Origin: Paenibacillus sp. FSL W8-0426
Lineage (GTDB): Bacteria > Bacillota > Bacilli > Paenibacillales > Paenibacillaceae
Direction of reading: 5' to 3'
NCBI RefSeq assembly: GCF_037969725.1
Contig: NZ_CP150203.1
Location: forward strand, 1,132,001 to 1,196,000
Length of the DNA stretch: 64,000 bases
The notes below the pieces were generated by a model. That model did not search any database. It was given only the letters and a program-made list of their open reading frames with translations, and was not told the DNA's origin. Positions 17,470 through 27,501 of this stretch are shown here, piece by piece; within the stretch, counting starts at the first letter, position 1; each line of letters starts with the position of its first letter. The position numbers and the translations under genes are program-made.

Positions 17470-17506
17470 GGGACGTTGATGCAATGATGCATCAACGTCC
17501 CTTTTT
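17470..17506 (+). terminator. Terminator after the CotH gene
   Basis: GGGACGTTGATGC and GCATCAACGTCCC pair over 13 bases with a six-base loop, followed by five T. Confidence 0.9.
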
Positions 17507-17509
17507 GGG

Positions 17510-17694
17510 CTGACGAACCTCAGACACGCTATTCGGTCATCTTTGGGTGTATTTTTTCGCTAAAGAACTTCAGACACCTTATTCGGCTCAAAATGAACCA
17601 GATGAACGCGATGTGTTCGGTATAACGCCTCTCATGTTCGTTAGAATTCGAACTGCTCGAAATGACGCCTAATAAGACGTCTCAGGTTTGTTAG
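17510..17694. repeat. Intergenic four-part repeat element, copy 1
   Basis: Two direct units start at 17510 (CTGACGAACCTCAGACACGC) and 17560 (CTAAAGAACTTCAGACACCT). Two inverted units end at 17644 (CATGTTCGTTAG) and 17694 (CTCAGGTTTGTTAG). Units within each pair are 50 bases apart. The same arrangement occurs at 46119-46302. No protein is encoded. The two copies share unit sequence and spacing but not the sequence between the units, so the arrangement itself is conserved. Confidence 0.75.
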
Positions 17695-17800
17695 GCATGA
17701 ATGCCTTCCCCGGCTGCGAAGCTCCTGCTCAAAGTTCAGCAGAAGTGCACCGCATCAACCCAAGCAGAACGAACTTCACGACATCGGTCTGCGCATACGC

Positions 17801-18724
17801 CTATCCCGTCGTTGAGGTGGTCGATTCCGCCGGTTTGTCGGCAGCCATAAAAGCAACGATGATCAGAATGCACGCCGCGCCGATCCACTGGAACAGGCCG
17901 AAGGGGTCATGCAGCCAGAACACGGTCGTGATCACGGCGGCGAGCGGTTCGAGACTTCCGAGCAAGCTTGTTTCTTTGGGGGCGAGGTAGTTCAGGCTTT
18001 CGACATAGAACCAGAACGCAAGCATCGTGCCGAACAGGATGACGAAGGCCAGATACAGGTAGGCATCGCCCGTCAGAAGTCCTTTTTCGATCCGCCACGG
18101 CGGGTGAATCAGGGAAAGGGCAGAACCCCCGATCACCATCGACCAACCTACGATGACGAGCGAATCGAACTTTTTGAGCAGCGGAATGGCATACAGCGTG
18201 TAAAAGGCGGCCGCGACGCCCGACAATATCCCCCATACGATGGCTGGCGTGGGAACGGACAACTGGGAGAACGAGCCGTTGGTCAGGAGCAGGAAACATC
18301 CGGCTAGCGCCAGCGATACCGTGATTCCATCCCTGGGCGTCAGCTTGGCCTGTCTGCTTATAAACAGGTACCCGATAATCATAACCGGTGACAAGTATTG
18401 CAGCAGGGTAGCTACGGCGGCATTGCCTTCTTTGATCGAAGCCATGTAAGTGTATTGGACGGCAAGCATGCCGATCAGTCCAAAGATGAGCAGACGCAGC
18501 GCGTCTTTCCAGTGGGTCCAAATGGACCAGATTTGGCCGCGATTGCGGTTAAAGCCTTGAATGGACAGCAGCAATACGCCTGCCAGGAGCAATCGCACCG
18601 CGACGAACCAATTCACGTCCACGCCGTAGTGCTGGAACAGTTTTTTGGCCACGGTGCCGCCAATACCCCAGAATACGGCCCCTGTAATAATGTAAAATAA
18701 TCCTTTTCCCCGATGCATGTTCAT
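17801..18724 (-). CDS. EamA/DMT family transporter
   Basis: A 307-residue membrane protein. ATG 18724 is chosen because GGAGAGATG precedes it and the sequence turns hydrophobic right after ([20 protein letters not shown]); the longer upstream frame is not membrane-like. Ten hydrophobic helices form two EamA repeats (about residues 8-140 and 150-290), including the typical [20 protein letters not shown] segment. Such proteins export or exchange small metabolites, often amino acids. The gene is divergent from an AraC regulator 111 bases away, which may control it. The substrate is unknown. Confidence 0.9.
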   Translation of the reverse strand: MNMHRGKGLFYIITGAVFWGIGGTVAKKLFQHYGVDVNWFVAVRLLLAGVLLLSIQGFNRNRGQIWSIWTHWKDALRLLIFGLIGMLAVQYTYMASIKEGNAAVATLLQYLSPVMIIGYLFISRQAKLTPRDGITVSLALAGCFLLLTNGSFSQLSVPTPAIVWGILSGVAAAFYTLYAIPLLKKFDSLVIVGWSMVIGGSALSLIHPPWRIEKGLLTGDAYLYLAFVILFGTMLAFWFYVESLNYLAPKETSLLGSLEPLAAVITTVFWLHDPFGLFQWIGAACILIIVAFMAADKPAESTTSTTG

Positions 18725-18835
18725 CTCTCCATCATGAATGTAAAAATAGTATGTTATATTGTAGATATTAAAAGGAAACGACTGAATATTATACTCGAAT
18801 CGGATGAAGAAATATAAATATATTGAGGTAAAGGG

Positions 18836-19732
18836 ATGCAAATCATGGATTTTCAAATCGACCCCAATTTAAGGGAACTGACAGAGCATCGCACGATCGT
18901 GCTGCCGCTTGCATGTTACCGGACGACCATTCGCAAACATATGCAGGAACATATTCCGCTTCACTGGCACGAAGAGTTTCAATTTGTCCGCGTGATGAAA
19001 GGGCAGGCTGATTTCCGGGTGCAGGATAAGCATGTTCGTCTGGGTCAGGGAGAAGGTTTGTTTATCAACAGCGGTTGTTTGCATATGGCGACGGATGAAC
19101 ATCGGACGGGGTGCGTATATATCTGCCTGAACGTAGCGCCATCGTTTGTGGTGTCCCAAGAGCTCTATTCGGCTTACGTTTATCCTTACATGCAAGCGAC
19201 CAATCTGCCTTATGTACGTTTGAATGCAGAAGAGGAGTGGGCTGAAGCCATCCTGGAAGCCATTGTTGCCATTCATCAGCTGGTGGAGCAGCGCCCGGCC
19301 CATTATGAACTGGACATTACCGCAAATCTCGCCCGCTTGTGGAAAAACCTGATCGCCAACGGATTCCCGCTGGAATACGAACAGGCAGAGATGCTGAGAA
19401 ACCGGCGCATGAAGGCGATGCTGGACTGGATTCACCGACACTATGCCCAGAAAGTGCTGCTGGACGATATCGCGCGTGCAGGGCAGCTAAGCCGGTCCGA
19501 ATGCTGCCGTTATTTCAAGCGAATGCTCAAGAAATCACCGCTTCAATACGTCATGGACGTCCGCATTCGGCAGAGCCTGGTGTTGCTCCAGCAGCCGGAG
19601 CGCAGCGTTACGGATGTCGCCTATCAGGTGGGATTCAACAGCACCAGTTATTTCATCCAGCAGTTTCGCCAATCGATGAACATGACACCCATGGCCTATA
19701 AAAAGTCCACGCAGAACGGTCTTTCTTCCTGA
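18836..19732 (+). CDS. AraC family regulator
   Basis: A 298-residue regulator; ATG 18836 follows GAGGTAAAGGG. The N-terminal cupin-like sensor (residues about 20-130) contains [20 protein letters not shown]. The C-terminal part has two helix-turn-helices (about 195-295: [20 protein letters not shown] and [20 protein letters not shown]). It is transcribed away from the EamA exporter gene, an arrangement usual for a regulator and its target. The effector is unknown. Confidence 0.9.
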   Translation: MQIMDFQIDPNLRELTEHRTIVLPLACYRTTIRKHMQEHIPLHWHEEFQFVRVMKGQADFRVQDKHVRLGQGEGLFINSGCLHMATDEHRTGCVYICLNVAPSFVVSQELYSAYVYPYMQATNLPYVRLNAEEEWAEAILEAIVAIHQLVEQRPAHYELDITANLARLWKNLIANGFPLEYEQAEMLRNRRMKAMLDWIHRHYAQKVLLDDIARAGQLSRSECCRYFKRMLKKSPLQYVMDVRIRQSLVLLQQPERSVTDVAYQVGFNSTSYFIQQFRQSMNMTPMAYKKSTQNGLSS

Positions 19733-19974
19733 CAAGGCTTGCTGGATCAGGCGGTTAAGCTAAGTAGCATGTTGGAAGTGCATAACGATTCATCCATGCG
19801 CAGAGTATGGATATTACGAAGTCATCCTTGATGGGTGGCTTTTTGGCCTGTAATAAAGTAAGCGGTTACAAAACAAGGCCGATATTGTATAGTATGATGG
19901 CAAGCTTGAGCCGTTGAGACATATATATAACTGCCTGGGCACATGCCCTGCTTGAATAAAAAGGAGGAATCCCG

Positions 19975-21687
19975 ATGTACCGGGTGCTGCTGGTTGACGA
20001 TGAAGAGGATGTGCGGGAAGGTTTGGTCGTGGAAGTGGACTGGGAAGCACTGGATTTGCGGATCGTTGGTCTTGCCGAAAACGGAAGAGAAGCGCTGGAA
20101 ATGGCCGAACGGGTCGAGCCGGACATCGTGGTGACGGATATCAGCATGCCGTTCATGGACGGTCTTGAGCTGGCCCGCAGGTTAAGGGAGCGCAATCCGC
20201 TCGTCAAAGTCGTCATTCTGACCGGATACGATGAATTCGATTACGCCCGGCAGGCTGTTTCGCTGAGCGTGGATGAATATTTGCTCAAACCGTTTTCTGC
20301 CGCGCATCTGGCCGAACTGCTCACCCGCCTGCGCGGACAAATGGCCGCCGAGGTGGCAGAACGCGAAAATGTGCAGCAGCTGCGCGAACATTACTATGCC
20401 AGCCTGCCTTTGATGCAGGCCGACCTGATGGCGACCTTGCTTCATCGGCGGAAGCCGCCGGCCTACATTCACGGCAAGGCAGAGCAATGCGGGCTGGATC
20501 TGAAGGGCATCCGTTACGGCGTATCCGTGGTAACCCTGCATACGGACGGCAAAACGCCGAAACAGTCCCTGAACGCTTCTTCCCTCAAGTCAGATCAGCG
20601 TGAAACAACGGAAGAAGTTCAGGCATCTGCCGCGGGCGCCATACGGGACTCGGAAGACGGGGAGCTGAAGCAGTTCGCCGCCTTGAATGTTGCAGCAGAA
20701 GTATGGGCAGAGCATGAAGCAGGCCATGCGTTCATTCATCAGGAGGCCATTGTGCTGCTGTTCGTCGACCGGTGGGGCGGAGAGGATGGCGAGAAACGAC
20801 AGCAGCAGGCGCTCGAAAAGGTCATTCGCAGCATCAACCACTATTTGCGCATGCAGGCTACGATCGGTTCTGGAGCTTTGGTGCAATCGCTGGACCAAGT
20901 GAAGCACGCTTACGAGGATGCGCTGCTGGCGCTGGATTACCGGCTTGTGCCGGGAACGGACCCGCTCATCTATATCGGCGACGTGGAGCGGCAGGCGGCT
21001 GGCAAGCTGCGCTTCGACGAGTTGAAACAGCAGGCGCTTACGCGCTGTCTGAAGGCAGGCACGCAGGATGAACTGGATGAGGTGCTGGACATCATTTTCC
21101 GGGAAATTACAGCCGAACACGGCCGCAGCGACATCCAGCTCTATTTGATCGAGGCGTTGACCACGGTTTGGAAGGCGGCGCAGGCCTCCGGGGAACAAAT
21201 GGAGGATATCTTCGGAGCGGGATTCCAGCTGTACGCCGATCTGTTCCGGCTGCCCGGTCTGCCGGAAGCCCAGGGCAGGGTGCGCGAAGTATGCGCCAAC
21301 GTCCAGAGACGGATCGCCAGCGGACGCCAGCATGCATATAAGGATATCGTGGAGCAGGCGCTTGCGTTTACGAAGCAGCACTATGCCGACCCGGAGCTGT
21401 CCATCCAGAAGGTATGCGGGCATCTGCACATCAGCTCCGGTTATTTTTGCGCCATTTTCAAAAAAGAAGTGCAGCTGACCTTCCTGCAATACCTGATGCA
21501 GATTCGCATGGAGGCCGCGAAAGAGTTGCTTCGTTCCACGGATCTGAAGTCGTTTCAAATCGCCGAGCAGGTCGGTTTTGCCGAGCCGAACTATTTCAGC
21601 TTTTGTTTTAAGAAACATATCGGCATCTCTCCCAAGGAATATCGTAAGCAAGCATCCTCCTCTTCGGACGGAGGAAGGATGCCATGA
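19975..21687 (+). CDS. YesN-type response regulator
   Basis: A 570-residue response regulator; ATG 19975 follows AAAAGGAGGAATCCC. The receiver domain (1-120) has acidic D8/D9, phosphorylatable D55 (IVVTDISMPFMDGLE), T83 (VILTGYDEFDY) and K105 (EYLLKPF). A long linker of about 340 residues leads to a C-terminal AraC-type domain (about 465-565: LSIQKVCGHLHISSGYFCAI, FQIAEQVGFAEPNYFSFCF). Its stop overlaps the kinase start by four bases (ATGA), so the two are translationally coupled. It should activate the sugar importer genes downstream when phosphorylated. Confidence 0.93.
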   Translation: MYRVLLVDDEEDVREGLVVEVDWEALDLRIVGLAENGREALEMAERVEPDIVVTDISMPFMDGLELARRLRERNPLVKVVILTGYDEFDYARQAVSLSVDEYLLKPFSAAHLAELLTRLRGQMAAEVAERENVQQLREHYYASLPLMQADLMATLLHRRKPPAYIHGKAEQCGLDLKGIRYGVSVVTLHTDGKTPKQSLNASSLKSDQRETTEEVQASAAGAIRDSEDGELKQFAALNVAAEVWAEHEAGHAFIHQEAIVLLFVDRWGGEDGEKRQQQALEKVIRSINHYLRMQATIGSGALVQSLDQVKHAYEDALLALDYRLVPGTDPLIYIGDVERQAAGKLRFDELKQQALTRCLKAGTQDELDEVLDIIFREITAEHGRSDIQLYLIEALTTVWKAAQASGEQMEDIFGAGFQLYADLFRLPGLPEAQGRVREVCANVQRRIASGRQHAYKDIVEQALAFTKQHYADPELSIQKVCGHLHISSGYFCAIFKKEVQLTFLQYLMQIRMEAAKELLRSTDLKSFQIAEQVGFAEPNYFSFCFKKHIGISPKEYRKQASSSSDGGRMP

Positions 21688-23516
21688 GGAGCTTGGCAGG
21701 CTGGATCGGACGCCGCATGCTCCGGGTTCGCACCGGGCTGCAGTCCTTTGCCTGGAACAGCATCGGTGCCATCATCATGCTGTCCTTTTCCGCGTTCATC
21801 GTGCTTGTGCTTACGATCATGTCGATGCTGCTCTACGACAAATTCGCGCAAACGGCCGAACGCAGCGCCGAGCTGAGCACGAAACAGATCGTGGACCAGG
21901 TCAGCTACAATCTGGAGGATTATGTCCGCAGCATGTCGCATCTGTATCGCGCGATCGAGGAGCATATGCTGCGGGATGGCACCTGGGAAGGCGAGCAGGT
22001 CGACAAACAACTCGACACCTTGCTTAGCAGCAGGGAGGATATCCTGTCCATCACACTGCTGGATTCGGACGGTCGTCTGCTCAAAAACAGGCCTGCGGCC
22101 GCACTGAAGCCGAGCGCCCACGTCACCCAGCAGGGGTGGTTCCAATCCGCGCTGCGGGTACCCGATCATTTGAGTTTTTCGTTGCCGCACATCCAAAACA
22201 TGTACGAAGGTCCCTATCGGTGGGTCGTCTCCATGAGCAAAGGCATTACCGTTCAGCGGAACGGACAGGAGCAGCAGGTCATCCTGCTGGTGGATATCAA
22301 CTTCAAACAGATGGACGAGCTGAGCCGCAGGGTCAGCCTTGGACAGCGTGGATACGTATACATCATCGACGAAAGCGCTGGCAACATCGTGTATCATCCC
22401 CAGCAGCAATTGATGTACATGGGGCTGCGCAGCGAAAACATCGAACAGGCGCTTGTGGCCACAGGCAGCTACGAAGACGAAGCGGACGGCCAGAAAAGGC
22501 TGAACACGGTCAAATCCGTCCCCAATATCGGATGGAAAATAGTGGGCGTTGCCTATCTTGACGAGATGCTTACAACCCGGCAGGAAGTCGGCGGGTATAT
22601 GGTTCGCGTGCTGGCGGTGGTGCTGGTGCTCGCCGTTCTCGTATCCCTTATGCTTTCCGCCAGCTTAACGCGGCCGATCCGGCGCATGGAACGCAAGATG
22701 AAGGCGGTGGAACTCGGCGATTTCAACGTGGAACTGCCCATCGAAGGTCCGCTGGAGGTGGAACGGGTATCGCGCCGTTTCAACCTGATGGTGCACAAAG
22801 TCCGTACGCTGATGGATGAAATCATCCGGGAACAGGAGCAGAAACGGCGTTTGGAGCTGGAAGCGCTGCAGGCGCAGATCAATCCCCATTTTCTGTACAA
22901 TACGCTGAATTCGATGGTGCGCATGGTCGGCATGAGCCGCAACGAAGAGGTCGTCACGATGATCACCTCGCTGTCGCGCTTGTTCCGCATCAGCCTCAGC
23001 AAAGGAAAAACGATCATTACGGTCAAAGAAGAGCTGGAGCATGCCCACCATTATTTGACGATCCAGCAGATGCGGTTCAAACGCAAATTCCGCTTCACTT
23101 TAAACGCGGACGACGATACGCTGGACTGCCTGACACTGAAGCTGCTGCTGCAGCCGCTCATCGAAAATGCGATCGTGCACGGCATCGAATACGACATGGA
23201 CGAAGGGCATATTGAAGTACGCGTATATCGGGAAGCGGATTGCCTGGTGTACCGAATTACGGACAATGGCGTCGGCATGAGCGAGGAGCAGCTGCGTGCG
23301 TTGGCACAAGGATATCCCATAGCGAGAAGCGGCGCGGGTTCGGGTGTTGCTGTGCGCAATGTGCACGACCGGATTCGGCTGTATTACGGCCATGCTTATG
23401 GATTGGAATATGCAAGCGAGCTGGAGGAAGGCACGACGGTTTGGATTCGCATTCCGGTGCAGCGGGTACCAGAGGAGGGAGAAAAGCAGGATGATCAGAA
23501 AAGAACGATGGCTTAA
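21684..23516 (+). CDS. YesM-type sensor histidine kinase
   Basis: A 610-residue membrane kinase. Helices at about residues 28-52 and 308-330 bracket a large extracytoplasmic Cache-type sensor (RVPDHLSFSLPHIQNMYEGP). HAMP follows (about 330-385). The His_kinase motif EALQAQINPHFLYNTLNSMV places the phosphorylated residue at H402. An HATPase domain contains the N-box LIENAIVHGIEYD and the G-box YRITDNGVGMSEEQL. It overlaps the regulator gene upstream and the sugar-binding lipoprotein gene downstream (26 bases), so three proteins are made as one unit. The lipoprotein may deliver the signal to the sensor domain. Confidence 0.93.
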   Translation: MRSLAGWIGRRMLRVRTGLQSFAWNSIGAIIMLSFSAFIVLVLTIMSMLLYDKFAQTAERSAELSTKQIVDQVSYNLEDYVRSMSHLYRAIEEHMLRDGTWEGEQVDKQLDTLLSSREDILSITLLDSDGRLLKNRPAAALKPSAHVTQQGWFQSALRVPDHLSFSLPHIQNMYEGPYRWVVSMSKGITVQRNGQEQQVILLVDINFKQMDELSRRVSLGQRGYVYIIDESAGNIVYHPQQQLMYMGLRSENIEQALVATGSYEDEADGQKRLNTVKSVPNIGWKIVGVAYLDEMLTTRQEVGGYMVRVLAVVLVLAVLVSLMLSASLTRPIRRMERKMKAVELGDFNVELPIEGPLEVERVSRRFNLMVHKVRTLMDEIIREQEQKRRLELEALQAQINPHFLYNTLNSMVRMVGMSRNEEVVTMITSLSRLFRISLSKGKTIITVKEELEHAHHYLTIQQMRFKRKFRFTLNADDDTLDCLTLKLLLQPLIENAIVHGIEYDMDEGHIEVRVYREADCLVYRITDNGVGMSEEQLRALAQGYPIARSGAGSGVAVRNVHDRIRLYYGHAYGLEYASELEEGTTVWIRIPVQRVPEEGEKQDDQKRTMA

Positions 23517-24642
23517 TGCGGTTTGGATCAGAAACCTCCTTCGCAGACGCCGGCTTGCGCTGACGGCGGCTGCGGCATGGGGTCTGCTGCTGATCAGCAC
23601 CGCCTGCGGCGGCATATCCGGCAGCAGCAGTTCCGGTTCAGCGCCGCTGCGCATTGCGCTGATTACCCCCGCCGGCGCAGGCGAGCTGGCGCAGGCGATC
23701 CGGCTGGGCGCCGAGGCCGCGGCCAAAGAAAGCGGAGCCGCGCTGGTTGCGGTGGAGGCCTATCCGCCGGCACAGCCGACCTCGGGAAGTGCCGTGTCCG
23801 ATAAGGTCGGCACAGGTGCAGACGCCTCGCGCGCCAAGGGCCATGCCGTGTCGGCGGACACCGGCATGTTAACCCTTGAGGAGCGGGAGCAGGCGCAGAT
23901 CGAAGCGGTCGCACGCGCTTTGAAGCAAGGGGCATCCGCGCTTATCGTGGACCCGATGAGCGAGCATGCGCTGACGGAAATGGTTCGTCAGGCGGCAGAA
24001 TCCGGCGCGGCGGGGACAGCGGTGCCCGTCATCGTGCTGAACGATGAGTTTCCGGTCGAAGGCATTGCCAGCGTCATTTCCATCGATCATGAAGACGCTG
24101 GACGCCAGGCAGGCGAAGCGATGGCGGAATTGCTCCATGGCTCGGGAACCGTCGTTTTGCTTGGCTCGGACCCTTTGAACCATCCGGGCCTTGCACGGCG
24201 GGAGCAGGGCATTATGGAGGCGCTGGGATCATATCCGGAGATTGAAGTGCTTCCGGCAATTTCATGCGGCACGCGGGAGGAATGCGGGCAGAAGACAGCC
24301 CGGATGCTGGACCGAAACCCGGTGAACGGCATCATCGCCCTTCAGGAGATGGCCTCCCTTGGCGCGGCGGATGAGCTGAATCGGCGCGAATCGGCGGCGG
24401 AGGTGAACGTCGTCGCCTTTGGTAGCGAGCAGCAGCAGCTTGCGCAGCTGCAGGAAGGCGTTTTCCAGCAATTAATCGTACAGAATGGCTTCAGCGCGGG
24501 ATATCTCGGGCTGAATCAGGCGGTGGCCAGACTGCGTGGCGGCCAGACCCAGACGCGCGTCACGCTCGAAACCAAGCTTGTCGGCACGGACAATATGTTC
24601 TGGATGGATAACCAGAAGCTGTTGTTTCCTTTTGTGCAATGA
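23491..24642 (+). CDS. Sugar-binding lipoprotein of the sensor operon
   Basis: A 383-residue exported protein. ATG 23491 follows AGAGGAGGGAG inside the kinase gene's end; longer in-frame starts lack a ribosome site. An unusually basic N-terminus (MIRKERWLNAVWIRNLLRRRR) is followed by a hydrophobic core and the cysteine of LISTACGG, a slightly atypical lipobox. The rest is a type 1 periplasmic-binding fold of the ribose/galactose kind (LRIALITPAGAGELAQAIRL, ALIVDPMSEHALTEMV, VIVLNDEFPVEGIASVISID). Its position in the two-component operon, not with the permease, suggests that it senses rather than transports, as in XylFII-LytS-type systems. The ligand is not determinable here. Confidence 0.88.
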   Translation: MIRKERWLNAVWIRNLLRRRRLALTAAAAWGLLLISTACGGISGSSSSGSAPLRIALITPAGAGELAQAIRLGAEAAAKESGAALVAVEAYPPAQPTSGSAVSDKVGTGADASRAKGHAVSADTGMLTLEEREQAQIEAVARALKQGASALIVDPMSEHALTEMVRQAAESGAAGTAVPVIVLNDEFPVEGIASVISIDHEDAGRQAGEAMAELLHGSGTVVLLGSDPLNHPGLARREQGIMEALGSYPEIEVLPAISCGTREECGQKTARMLDRNPVNGIIALQEMASLGAADELNRRESAAEVNVVAFGSEQQQLAQLQEGVFQQLIVQNGFSAGYLGLNQAVARLRGGQTQTRVTLETKLVGTDNMFWMDNQKLLFPFVQ

Positions 24643-24761
24643 ACGGGGCGGGATTTCATGTCAGGCTTGTCGGTGACGGGACACGTTCCGCAGAACATGA
24701 AGGAACGACGTCGAACTGGTGAATTGAGGAAGATTTCGATAAAACGGATGAAGATATTGTA

Positions 24762-24790
24762 TTCGCATCGGATGTAAACCCTTTCATAAT
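24762..24790 (+). promoter_or_regulatory. Promoter with cre site before the sugar ABC genes
   Basis: TTCGCA (24762-24767) and CATAAT (24785-24790) are 17 bases apart. TGTAAACCCTTTCA (24773-24786) fits the CcpA operator consensus at all fixed positions except the central G. It lies between and over the promoter boxes, as expected for catabolite repression. Confidence 0.6.
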
Positions 24791-24835
24791 AAAGGCATCG
24801 GGTTAACCGAATGAAATTGGGGGAGGTCATCAGGG

Positions 24836-25909
24836 ATGAAGAAAACATGGATGACGCTGCTGGTTACTGCAATGATGGTCGTGGCGGCAGGTTGCAGCAG
24901 CGGCGGTGGAGAGAGTGCGGGAGGCAGTACCGGTACCGACACGGGCGGCGACAAGACGGGAACGGAAACGGTCGCAGAGACGCCGAAGATCGGCGTGGCC
25001 ATCTACAAATTCGACGACACGTTTATGACCGGCGTGCGCAATGCCATGACCGCCGCGGCCGAAGGCAAAGCTGCACTGGACATCGTGGACAGCCAGAACG
25101 CACAGCCGACGCAGAACGAAAAAGTGGACCTGTTTGTATCCAAAAAATACAACGCGATGGCCGTCAATCCGGTAGACCGGACTGCTGCAGGTGTCATCAT
25201 CGACAAAGCAAAAGCAGCGGACATTCCCGTCGTATTCCTGAACCGCGAACCGGTTGCGGAGGATATGAACAAATGGGATAAAGTGTACTACGTTGGCGCC
25301 AAAGCGGAGGAATCGGGCACGATTTCCGGCCAGCTCATCGTGGATTACTGGAAAGCGCATCCCGAAGCGGACAAAAACGGCGACGGCAAGCTGCAGTATG
25401 TCATGCTGAAGGGCGAGCCGGGCCATCAGGATGCCGAGCTGCGTACCAAATATTCGGTGCAGGCGATCCAGGATGCGGGCATCGAGGTCGAGGCGCTGGC
25501 TGAGGATACGGCGATGTGGGACCGCGTCAAAGGACAGGAAAAAATGCAGGCATTTCTTGCGTCCCATGGGGACAAAATTGAAGCCGTGCTGGCGAACAAT
25601 GACGACATGGCCCTCGGCGCGATCGAAGCGCTGAAGGCGGCCGGATATTTCAAAGACGGCAAAACGATGCCGGTCGTCGGCGTGGACGCAACGGCTCCGG
25701 CGATTCAGGCGCTGCAGGACGGCACGATGCTCGGCACGGTGCTGAACGATGCAAAGAACCAGGGCGCGGCAACCGTGGCGCTGGCTTCGGTACTCGCCAA
25801 AGGGGAGACGCCGACCAAGGAAAATACGGGCTATGACATTACGGACGGCAAATACGTCTGGATCGCTTACAAAAAAATTACGAAAGACAACATCGCCGAC
25901 GCCCAATAA
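24836..25909 (+). CDS. MglB-like galactose/methyl-galactoside-type binding lipoprotein
   Basis: A 357-residue extracytoplasmic solute-binding protein; ATG 24836 follows TGGGGGAGG. The signal and lipobox are MKKTWMTLLVTAMMVVAAGC, then a Ser/Gly-rich spacer. The mature part resembles MglB strongly: IGVAIYKFDDTFMTGVRNAM, ALDIVDSQNAQPTQNEKVDL, AMAVNPVDRTAAGVIIDKAK, VVFLNREPVAEDMNKWDKVY, LKGEPGHQDAELRT. It is the binding component of the ABC importer encoded downstream. A terminator-like hairpin separates it from the ATPase gene, which would keep binding protein in excess. The sugar is likely galactose or a related hexose by similarity. Confidence 0.92.
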   Translation: MKKTWMTLLVTAMMVVAAGCSSGGGESAGGSTGTDTGGDKTGTETVAETPKIGVAIYKFDDTFMTGVRNAMTAAAEGKAALDIVDSQNAQPTQNEKVDLFVSKKYNAMAVNPVDRTAAGVIIDKAKAADIPVVFLNREPVAEDMNKWDKVYYVGAKAEESGTISGQLIVDYWKAHPEADKNGDGKLQYVMLKGEPGHQDAELRTKYSVQAIQDAGIEVEALAEDTAMWDRVKGQEKMQAFLASHGDKIEAVLANNDDMALGAIEALKAAGYFKDGKTMPVVGVDATAPAIQALQDGTMLGTVLNDAKNQGAATVALASVLAKGETPTKENTGYDITDGKYVWIAYKKITKDNIADAQ

Positions 25910-25920
25910 TAATGCACAGC

Positions 25921-25953
25921 AGGGACGTCCGCCGTGAGGGGACGTCCCTTTTT
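25921..25953 (+). terminator. Intercistronic attenuating hairpin
   Basis: AGGGACGTCC and GGACGTCCCT pair over ten bases and are followed by five T, 12 bases after the binding-protein stop and inside the operon. It probably terminates part of the transcripts. Confidence 0.75.
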
Positions 25954-25980
25954 GCCAGGCTATGGAAGGGGAGAACAAGC

Positions 25981-27486
25981 ATGAAATCGCCGTATCTGCT
26001 GGAGATGGACGGCATATCCAAGGCGTTTCCCGGCGTGCAGGCCTTGAGCCAGGTGACGCTGAAGGTCAAGCCGGGAACGGTGCATGCCCTGATGGGCGAG
26101 AACGGGGCGGGCAAGTCCACGCTGATGAAATGCCTGTTCGGCATGTATCGTCCCGATGAAGGCATGATTCGCATTGATGGAGAACAGGTGCAGATTTCCA
26201 GCTCCAAAGCTGCACTTGAGCACGGCATATCCATGATTCATCAGGAGCTGAATCCCGTCCCGCACCGTCCGGTAATGGAGAACATTTGGCTTGGCCGATT
26301 TCCGATGAAGGGCTGGTTCGTGGACGAGAAACGCATGTATGACGACACGTTGGCCCTGTTCAAAGATCTGAACCTGGACATCGACCCGAAGGCCCAGACC
26401 CGGACATTGTCCGTGTCTAAAATACAATCGGTGGAGATCGCCAAGGCGGTGTCGTTCCATTCCAAAGTCATCGTCATGGACGAACCGACGTCCTCCCTCA
26501 CCGGCAAGGAAGTAGAACAGTTGTTTGCGATCATCCGGGAGCTGCGCAGCCGCGGGGTGTCGATTATTTACATTTCGCACAAGATGGAAGAGATTCTGAC
26601 GATCTCGGACGAAGTCACGATCATGCGGGACGGCTTCGTGGTGGGCACGTGGGAAGCGAAGGACTTGACCACGGATCTCATTATTACGCGTATGGTGGGC
26701 CGCGATCTCAGCGAGCGTTTCCCCGAGCGGAACAATATCCCCGGCGACGTCATCCTGAAGGCGGAGGGACTGACTTCCATTCATCCGCATTCATTTAAGG
26801 ACGTGTCGTTCGAGCTGAGAAAAGGCGAAATTCTCGGGATCGGCGGCCTTGTCGGGGCGCAGCGCACCGAGCTGATGGAATCGCTGTTCGGCTTGCGCGG
26901 ACTTGCTTCGGGCACGATCTCGATCCATGGGCGGAAGGTGAGGATCGGTTCCCCGGCGGCGGCGAAACGCCACAATATCGCGCTGTTGACGGAGGAACGG
27001 AGGGTTACGGGCATTTTCCCGGTGCTGTCGGTGTACGAAAATACGATCATTGCAAGCCTTGGCCGCTACCGGAATCGCCTTGGGCTTTTGGACGAGAAGA
27101 AGGGGCGCGAGGAAGCGTACGAGCAGACGCAAAAGTTCAAAACCAAAACGCCTTCGGTTAACACGCTGATTCGAAACCTGTCAGGCGGTAATCAGCAGAA
27201 GGTGCTGTTGGCCCGCTGGCTTCTGACCGACCCGGAAATTTTGCTGCTTGACGAGCCGACGCGGGGCATTGACGTCGGGGCGAAATTCGAAATTTACACG
27301 ATCATTACCGAGCTTGCCAGACAGGGCAAAAGCATCATCATGATCAGCTCGGAGATGCCCGAACTGATCGGCATGTCGGATCGCATCATGGTCATGAGCG
27401 AAGGGCGCATGACCGGGATCATCGACGGTGCCGATGCCACGGAGCAGGAAATCATGAGACTGGCCGCGCAGCAGCGCATGGCTTAG
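25981..27486 (+). CDS. MglA-like sugar ABC transporter ATPase
   Basis: A 501-residue double ATPase; ATG 25981 follows GGAAGGGGAGAAC (an upstream in-frame ATG lies in the hairpin and is rejected). The first domain has Walker A GENGAGKST (39-47), signature LSVSKIQSVEIAKAV and Walker B VIVMDEPTSSLT. The second domain begins near residue 260 with the degenerate Walker A region GIGGLVGAQRTELM usual in this family, but has LSGGNQQKVLLARWL and LLLDEPTRGIDVG intact. It powers import of the sugar bound by the preceding lipoprotein, with the permease 15 bases downstream. Confidence 0.94.
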   Translation: MKSPYLLEMDGISKAFPGVQALSQVTLKVKPGTVHALMGENGAGKSTLMKCLFGMYRPDEGMIRIDGEQVQISSSKAALEHGISMIHQELNPVPHRPVMENIWLGRFPMKGWFVDEKRMYDDTLALFKDLNLDIDPKAQTRTLSVSKIQSVEIAKAVSFHSKVIVMDEPTSSLTGKEVEQLFAIIRELRSRGVSIIYISHKMEEILTISDEVTIMRDGFVVGTWEAKDLTTDLIITRMVGRDLSERFPERNNIPGDVILKAEGLTSIHPHSFKDVSFELRKGEILGIGGLVGAQRTELMESLFGLRGLASGTISIHGRKVRIGSPAAAKRHNIALLTEERRVTGIFPVLSVYENTIIASLGRYRNRLGLLDEKKGREEAYEQTQKFKTKTPSVNTLIRNLSGGNQQKVLLARWLLTDPEILLLDEPTRGIDVGAKFEIYTIITELARQGKSIIMISSEMPELIGMSDRIMVMSEGRMTGIIDGADATEQEIMRLAAQQRMA

Positions 27487-27501
27487 TCGGGAGGGAAACC
27501 G

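Noticed and set aside
19733..19974. Riboswitch upstream of the response regulator
   Set aside because: The 240 bases show no conserved riboswitch pattern that I recognise.
20590..21651. A 353-codon reverse-strand frame in the response regulator gene
   Set aside because: No ribosome site or recognisable motif; the forward frame has a complete receiver and AraC domain.
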